DNA from: Molanna angustata
Taxonomy: Eukaryota > Arthropoda > Insecta > Trichoptera > Molannidae
Reading direction: 5' to 3'
Length of the DNA stretch: 64,000 bases
Assembly: GCA_963576475.1 (NCBI GenBank)
Contig: OY754982.1
Coordinates: 12,550,546-12,614,545 of the forward strand
The notes beneath the pieces are model-generated. The model was not told the DNA's origin and ran no database searches. It saw nothing but the letters and a program-made list of their open reading frames with translations. Shown in pieces: positions 57,332-64,000 of this stretch (its first letter is position 1; each line of letters opens with the position of its first letter). A program made the translations under genes and the position numbers.

Positions 57332-57571
57332 TATTTACATAATAAGCCTCGAAATAAGAAAATCTGAACAGTAGGTGAGATATCAAAGTATTATTATTTC
57401 CTGATTTCTTCTTCCTCTCCGTACCCTTTTGTTTTCGTATCATTGCAATGAGCTGGTATTATATTAATTTTTTTTTTTGCTTTTCTTCCGTTATCTCTAC
57501 TTTATTATGTAATTGTGAATAGTTTATTTGGTAGAATTCCATTTTGAAATAAATTAAAAAGTAAAACACTC
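57332..57571. other. Spacer
   Basis: Nothing was recognised. Confidence 0.4.
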
Positions 57572-57680
57572 TGTTTTGGATTCTACACTATAATGTTTAG
57601 TAATTATGGTCGATAGCTATTTCGTCTTGCTAAGGCATCTTCATCATAAATAAACATTATACTATGTATAATCCAAAACA
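57572..57680. mobile_element. MITE with about 28-bp inverted ends
   Basis: TGTTTTGGATTCTACACTAT (57572) against ATAGTATAATCC-type text reversed at 57651-57680. The centre GATAGCTATTTCGTCTTGCT, then AAGGCATCTTCATC, is the same kind of spacer as in 22658-22803. Confidence 0.7.
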
Positions 57681-57804
57681 TATTGTTATATTTTTAATTT
57701 ATCTTTATTATACATATTTTTTTTTAATTTGTCATGTCAAAACCTTATTGCCTTATTCCTCATTGCATTGTTTATAATTATCATCATGATCGTCAAATCT
57801 GGTT

Positions 57805-57966
57805 GGTTGGAAAAAATTGCCCCATGGCAATAAACCCACCAGTGTACAAATTATGCTTAAAATAAAATAAATAAATGACACAGTTTAATTCGTAACGCTG
57901 CGCGAGTGCATTCAGTGATCAGATAATAACAATAATAATGAACACTTTCTTGCACCCTACGCAAGT
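57805..57966. mobile_element. Two SINE-3 fragments in opposite orientations
   Basis: GGTTGGAAAAAATTGCCCCA followed by TGGCAATAAACCC (plus, about 57805-57850) and AATGAACACTTTCTTGCACC (minus, about 57937-57962) are SINE-3 tails. Confidence 0.55.
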
Positions 57967-58589
57967 AAAAAGTTTGATAAACTAATCAATGACAGATCTG
58001 ATGCCTAATAATCACTTGATTTTCACCATTCACTGGAATTCTATTTCAATTTATGTGTTTAAATAATACCTACATAGGTTAAACCGATGTCGGAAAATAA
58101 AGTTATTAGTTTATAATTATCCAAAAGGCCGACATTTTAAACGCATTTAAACGTACAAACAATAACATCACAACACATTCAACGACGCGTGCCTAAATAA
58201 ATAAAAGTTTCGGTTGTCACAAATGACAATCGGTCCGATGCAGGATTTCCTGGAATTGTACATCGGGCAAATTGATTTTAGTTTTTTTTTTTGTAAAGCT
58301 ATGGATTGTATTCTTGTCGGAAGACAAGTGAATTATTTTACCATACAGACAGACACGACGCCTAATTTGTTAATGTTTCTCTTCCGTCGTCGAACGGCGC
58401 CATTCACAAGTCGAATTGAATGTTTTGTTTTAAATCGTCCCTTTGATTGATACGCTACAACTACAAATATACAAAATTTAATGTATTATAGGTATCACAG
58501 CGTATTATTTTTGTAAATTTAAACATTAGTATTCGTATTGATTGAAATTCTTCGTTAAGAAACTGAAATATGTTCCTAGTGATGAAGCA
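57967..58589. other. Spacer
   Basis: A 78-codon plus frame (58214-58450) has no recognisable domain. Confidence 0.4.
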
Positions 58590-59105
58590 TACATACATCC
58601 CATCACGCCATGTCATTTTTGGGGTAAGCAGAGAGAACCGATCGCCATACTCCTCTATTTTTGCACTCATTCCTGGCTTTCTTTACATCCATGCATCGTC
58701 TCATAGGTACAAGTTCCTTATGTTTCCTTCTTTCAAAATATCATTCACGTGGTCATGCCATCCCTTTCTGAGGCGGCCATGCTATTCACTCAATCTCTTA
58801 CACCCGCATATATTTTTTTGGTCAACCATTTATCATTCATTCTTTCAATATACCCAAACCATCTCAGGAAATTCACTACCATTTTACTTAAAATATGTTT
58901 CTTTATTTTGCATTCTCTCCTTATGTCTTATTTTTTATTCTGTCATACATATATCGTTCTATTACCTACATATTTTCTCATTTCTAAAGCAATTATTCTA
59001 CTTTCATGCGTCTTTTGCCACGTCCATTTATCACTGACATTACGTCAAAGTAGACACTACAATTGCATTATGTACGGCGATTTCAGCTTCATTTGAGATG
59101 TTTTA
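58590..59105 (-). pseudogene. RTE-like LINE C-terminal fragment
   Basis: The 3' terminus is at about 58600 (CATCACGCCATGTCATTTTT). The GGGATGGCATGACCACGTGA-type coding region and upstream text align with 56625-57331. It keeps the short CGCATATATTTTTTTGGTCA at the site where the 26.4-kb copy carries its (AT)n. Confidence 0.7.
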
Positions 59106-59158
59106 TTTATTTATTTATTTATTCATTCATTCATTAACAATTGAGTTACATAATTTAG
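59106..59158. repeat. TTTA then TTCA tetranucleotide run
   Basis: About six TTTA units pass into four TTCA units before the SINE-1 head. Confidence 0.8.
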
Positions 59159-59280
59159 ATGGGTCGGTGGCAGAGCGTTAGCGCGCTGGGCTAGTAATCA
59201 AGTGGTCGCGAGTTCGAATCCTGCCTCGACCGAATTCGTTCACCTATGACACAATCATTTATTTGCTTATTTTAGAGAAA
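59159..59280 (+). mobile_element. SINE-1 copy, 3'-truncated
   Basis: The head ATGGGTCGGTGGCAGAGCGT and B box AGTTCGAATCC are followed by the body up to TTTATTTGCTTATTTTAG. Confidence 0.75.
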
Positions 59281-59462
59281 ATTTTCGTAATTGAAACTAT
59301 AAAAATATTCGGCTGTTTATATCGTTATTAGATCGATTTTGAAATGGGTCCAAAATTTATTTTTTTATTTTTCTCTTGAGTAGGTGCCTACCTATCTGCG
59401 ATATTACAAAAAAAAAGTTGATATTGTCGGCGAAAGTAGGTGTGTACCAGGTACCTACCTAT
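59281..59462. other. Spacer
   Basis: Nothing was recognised. Confidence 0.4.
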
Positions 59463-60043
59463 TCCAACTGTCTATTAGTTCAAGAGAATTATATTCTTTT
59501 AACATATCGACATAGTATCAAGCCAAGAGACGCGAGATTTGAAATATATGTTCTATATACGGATTTACTCAGAATTCGGAGTAGAATATTTAGTGTGTCT
59601 GTGTGTCTGAAAGTTTTTTGAAATATTGAAAAAAGCTGAAACACCCCAACTAGATAATTTAATTTTCTAAAAAAAATATGAACATTGTAGTAATATAGGT
59701 ATCTCTATTTTTTTAACAATTTTTATAAAAAAATAATTTAGTGACGACATCGTTTCATTCAATTTGTAAGGCAGTAAATACTACACAATATCTCAATCAA
59801 TAGTTTGATACATACTTAATATATAAACATATATCATAGTGTTTTCATATTCTGGGTAGGAAAAATAGGCTGACTTCCATAATATCCTATCCTGACATAT
59901 ATACCTACATGTTTTATTTAGAAAACAAAATATCGTAAAATATTTATTATTTTATGTTTAAGTGTTTGTAGTTTGGTACGTATTCTTCAATTATGCATAC
60001 TATCGCCATCGACAGTTGGATCTCATGTGTTACATGCAACTAG
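59463..60043 (+). mobile_element. Helitron-like (HINE) copy, shortened
   Basis: Both termini are present (TCCAACTGTC at the start, CATGCAACTAG then T at the end) with T on both flanks. The TG tract is reduced to GTGTGTCTGTGTGTC. Confidence 0.75.
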
Positions 60044-60688
60044 TATACATGAATCATATGATGGTAGGTAACCATATGGTTTTATTTGTGTTTTGTTACA
60101 TGTTTTTTTACGAGAATATTTAGTTAATAATTATTGTAAAACCAATAATTCGATATGATATATTTCTGTTGAATGCACCTACGCACATATTCATATGATT
60201 CTAATGATTATAATTATTCGTTTCCCACACAATTTATTATTATCATAATATTTTTTCCAAATTGAACGAATCAGAAAAATATTGTGGAATATTAAGAAAC
60301 AATTATTTCACAAGTAGGTAGATATTTCATATGTATAAAATAATCATTTTTCATTAGAGAACAAACTTATTAATACATAATTTTTTGCCTTAATTTGATA
60401 ATAATTTATAATTTACTTTGAAAATCATTATATTCGAAATTTCAAGAGACCGATACGTGAAAAATTTTAATTGAATTCAATGGTATATCAGTTTAATATG
60501 TATAAAGATATTATTACGATATCTAATTGTCTATAGCTATTTTTTATTATTGATTCTAAAAATTTCTATACAAAATTTCGCGAATTCCCATGACTTGCTT
60601 TAAAATTCATTAATCATTTATCAGAAACCACAAAATAATTGACAAAATTATTACAACAGCGAGGAAAAAATCCGAATATCGAAGATTT
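60044..60688. other. AT-rich spacer
   Basis: No features were recognised. Confidence 0.45.
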
Positions 60689-60892
60689 AGTTGGAAAGGT
60701 ATCTGACTGATGATCCAAGGGTCCCGGGTTCAATTCCTGGTGGAGACACAGTTTTTATTTCTATTTTCAGTCTGACGATCAATATCGTAAGTCTCCGGAA
60801 GGTGTCTTGTTATTGGGTGCTTTTTTAATAATTATTTGACATAGAACTTACCTCTTAGTTGCCCGAGAGGCTAAATAGAACAAAATAAAAAA
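60689..60892 (+). mobile_element. SINE-2 copy joined to a LINE fragment
   Basis: The A-box part is eroded. The B box is GGGTTCAATTCC and the body and TAAA-type tail are intact. It ends exactly where LINE coding text (ATCGAAAGAAGAGTTATG) begins. Confidence 0.75.
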
Positions 60893-61312
60893 AATAAATA
60901 TCGAAAGAAGAGTTATGGTGGGAAACAGTGTGAATGGAGCATTTAAAGCAGTTATGAATGACCGAAACATATCAAAGGATGCTAAAGTTGCCATTGATAA
61001 CGCTATCTTAGTGCCAACCTTGACGTATGCAAGTGAAACCTGGACATGGCAGAAGTCGCACGAAAAAAGAATAAATGCTGTAAAAGGAAAAAATGAGATC
61101 GTAAAGAAGAATCTGTAATAGTTAGAACGATGTATGACAGGGAAATAAATGAGGACATTATGAAAGAGTGTAAGATGAAGAATGATGACATTTAGATGGT
61201 TTGGCCACATGGGGAGAATGAATGAGGAACGCCTGTCGAAGAAAATATATGTACCTATATTGCGGACAGGAATGGAGCGAGAGGAAATGTTAGAAGCGAG
61301 AACAACATACTA
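60893..61312 (+). pseudogene. RTE-like LINE fragment, first part
   Basis: The plus strand encodes ERRVMVGNSVNGAFKAVMND, RNISKDAKVAIDNAILVPTL, TYASETWTWQKSHEKRINAV and, after frameshifts, RWFGHMGRMNEERL and NRNGARGNVRSENN. This is parallel to 56625-57331. It is interrupted at about 61312 by a SINE-2 copy plus (TA)n and resumes at 61933. Confidence 0.8.
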
Positions 61313-61321
61313 ACATGTATT

Positions 61322-62045
<724 letters not shown>

Positions 62046-62084
62046 TATAAGATGTCAAACAGTGAAATCAAAACCCTCACTTTT

Positions 62085-62160
62085 ACCTAAATCATGGATA
62101 CAATAAATTATCATACGAAGTTCTATAATATCTTAAGATATAATAGAACTCTATACTTTT
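62085..62160. mobile_element. Family 11 hairpin MITE fragment
   Basis: ATCATGGATACAATAAATTA, then AGTTCTATAATATCTTAAGA and TATAATAGAACT, correspond to the left arm and loop of 49591-49674. The right arm is lost. Confidence 0.65.
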
Positions 62161-62875
62161 TTTGAATTCATCGTTTGACGGGACTCGCCCTCCTGATTAA
62201 GTTTATTTTTTCATTGCTGAAGGAATTTGACAAATGAAATTTCACACTTAATGGTTTTATATATTTTTTTGGTAGGTATATTAAATTCAGCATAAAGCAA
62301 TTTTATTTGACTTCTATAGGTATTAAAACAATTGGATAGTTGCCAAAAAGTTGTTTCTCCATTAACATTTTAATATGAAGAAAGAACGAACGAAGACAAC
62401 ATCAGCAAGATACATAACATGATATTATGTTGTATGGTATTGACATTATGCTTTCAACAGTAACAGTTATACAAAGAATTGTGTCTCGAATTGAATTGTT
62501 TTTCTTTTCTAACATCTGAGTAAAAGTGGGTTTATTTGTACGTATAGCGAGATAAAGACTGAAATCTGCTGTAGGTATACCATATACCAGAACCTTGCCG
62601 CCTTGAAGAGTTTCTTAAATCTGTAAAATCTAGGAGTTATTTTGTATTGAATTTCAAATTTAATATTTTTACATCTTAATATCATTTAGCGGAATCTTGT
62701 TTATCGCACATTCTTATTATTCAAGTACGTAGAAAGAATGAACAAATAACGATTGACACTGAAAATATACATATAGGTAAACCGAAATAAACAAGTTGAG
62801 ATGTTTGCACACCCAAGAAAAAAATTATTGATCATATGGACGATAATAATAATAGTTATTTTATGATAAATTTTC
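62161..62875. other. AT-rich spacer
   Basis: Nothing was recognised. Confidence 0.45.
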
Positions 62876-63319
62876 ATTTTTTAACAGATTTTTAATTATC
62901 TCAATAGAGACGAAGTTGGAATATTTATTGTAGGAGAACCGGGAAATCAGATATAAGAATTGTAGCTTTCATTATTTACAAAAAAACCAATTCTCTCAAT
63001 AGATGGCGTTACAACAAAATAAATAAAAAATAATAAGATTGTTGTTCATCATTTCACCCATAGATGGCTGTAGTAAAAATTCCTTATTTTCAAGCGAAAA
63101 GAATTTCAGTATTACAATATATAGAACTTTCAAAATTGAATTGATAGGGATCTCATTAAAAAGGCATAATTGGTGAACGTTGCGCAAGCGCATAAAGTGA
63201 TCACGTAAACCAGCCGATGACAGGTCGTAAGCCCTGTAGGTGCCTTGATTTCCCGGTTCTCCTACAATAAATATTCCAACTTCGTCTCTATTGAGATAAT
63301 TAAAAATCTGTTAAAAAAT
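62876..63319 (+). mobile_element. Family 5 element with perfect 74-bp inverted ends
   Basis: 62876-62949 and 63246-63319 are exact reverse complements over 74 bp. The interior holds 62981-63173, which reads opposite to the 51902-52094 copy, and the GGTGAACGTTGCGCAAGCGC unit. No transposase is present. Arm length and lack of coding suggest a fold-back-type DNA element. Confidence 0.85.
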
Positions 63320-63658
63320 ATCTTTGACTCCCGACAGGGAAAAAAATCCAATGTTTGCGCATATGCAATAATAAAAATATTCGATAAATTTTCATCTTAA
63401 TAAAGACGAAGTTGCAATATTATCGGAAAACCTGGAAACCAAGACACCTACAGGCTTTACGACCTGTCATAGGCTGGTTTACGCGGTCACTTCATGCGCT
63501 TGCGCGACGTTCAGCAATAATGCCTTCTTGTTGAGTTCTTGAACTTTCAAATATTCGATTGATAGGATGTTTTTGAACACATTTTTCAAAAACATCATTT
63601 TGACTCCCGAAAGGGAAAATAATCCAATGTTTGCGAATACGCAACTTTAAAAATATTA
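63320..63658 (-). mobile_element. Second family 5 copy in opposite orientation
   Basis: 63385-63540 carries the same CACCTACAGG...GCGCTTGCGCGACGTTCAGC text on the other strand, diverged. TTTGACTCCCGACAGGGAAA occurs at about 63322 and again, slightly changed, at about 63598. Confidence 0.7.
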
Positions 63659-63659
63659 G

Positions 63660-63725
63660 TAATAAATAAACAGTTCCTTGCACCCTGAAAAATTAGCGAG
63701 TTTATTGCCATATGGCATATTCTGA
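63660..63725 (-). mobile_element. SINE-3 tail fragment
   Basis: AATAAACAGTTCCTTGCACC and TTAGCGAGTTTATTGCCATA are SINE-3 tail text on minus. Confidence 0.6.
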
Positions 63726-63811
63726 AAAAAAATAGGTTCCGAAATGGAGATCTATTTTTTTATGTTATTTTGATTCATTTGCCAAAAACCAACATATATT
63801 TCAAAAAAAAT

Positions 63812-64000
63812 GCGTTATGTTGCATATGACGAGATTTGAAATGCTTGTTAGAGTATAAAATGTTGCGTCATGTCACATAATGACGAGGTTTGAAATGCTT
63901 GTTAGAGTATAAAATGTTACGTCGTGTTACACAATGAGGAGGTTTGATGCTTGTTACAGTATAAAATGTTGCGTCATGTTACACAATGATGAGGTTTGAA
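63812..64000. repeat. Minisatellite, 52-54 bp unit, reaching the window edge
   Basis: Units begin at 63812, 63865, 63919 and 63971. Each contains ATGACGAGGTTTGAAATGCT-like and GTATAAAATGTT text. At least 3.6 units are visible and the array is cut by the end of the window. Confidence 0.9.

Overview
This is an AT-rich, repeat-dominated piece of an animal nuclear genome, most likely an insect. The only convincing host coding sequence is a leucine-rich-repeat exon resembling insect Connectin. Lepidoptera is a reasonable guess, because short TAGGTACCTA-type motifs are frequent and the LINE, SINE and Helitron-type repeats look moth- or butterfly-like. No single feature proves the order. I see no bacterial-style operon, CRISPR array or rRNA.

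Layout. 1-2 kb: a Helitron-like (HINE) copy. 2-9 kb: a three-deep nest of non-LTR retrotransposons, all on the minus strand. An RNase H-bearing LINE (called A here) is split by a Jockey/CR1-like LINE (B) and again by an R1-clade LINE. 9-12 kb: two almost identical 293-bp direct repeats carrying an exon-like, GC-rich open frame. 12-16 kb: hairpin elements, a tRNA-derived SINE and a Helitron fragment. 16-21 kb: a CpG-rich candidate promoter and then the Connectin-like exon (20008-21102). Later exons were not found. 21-39 kb: presumed intron or intergenic DNA with LINE 3' ends, MITEs, a 729-bp (AT)n array inside a LINE, and two Harbinger-like elements carrying broken MADF-like and HARBI1-like reading frames. 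39-46 kb: a tandem Helitron pair and assorted SINEs. 46.8 kb: a TATA/Inr core promoter with no recognisable gene. 47-64 kb: SINE/LINE composites, long inverted-repeat elements, a pure 414-bp (TA)n array inside a SINE-in-LINE nest, and a minisatellite running off the right edge.

The window is informative mainly about mobile DNA. I labelled recurring families from internal comparison: SINE-1, SINE-2 and SINE-3 (tRNA-derived), HINE, an RTE-like LINE whose 3' end runs into TATG repeats, a LINE with a (TGA)n 3' tail, and several hairpin MITE families. Many copies interrupt one another, which gives relative insertion ages. Family names are inferred from motifs, and no database search was possible. 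I did not find a convincing novel multi-gene system. The most unusual items are the in-frame RNase H-RT fusion made by nesting, the 293-bp repeat pair, the element whose core is inverted between copies, and the isolated promoter at 46.84 kb.
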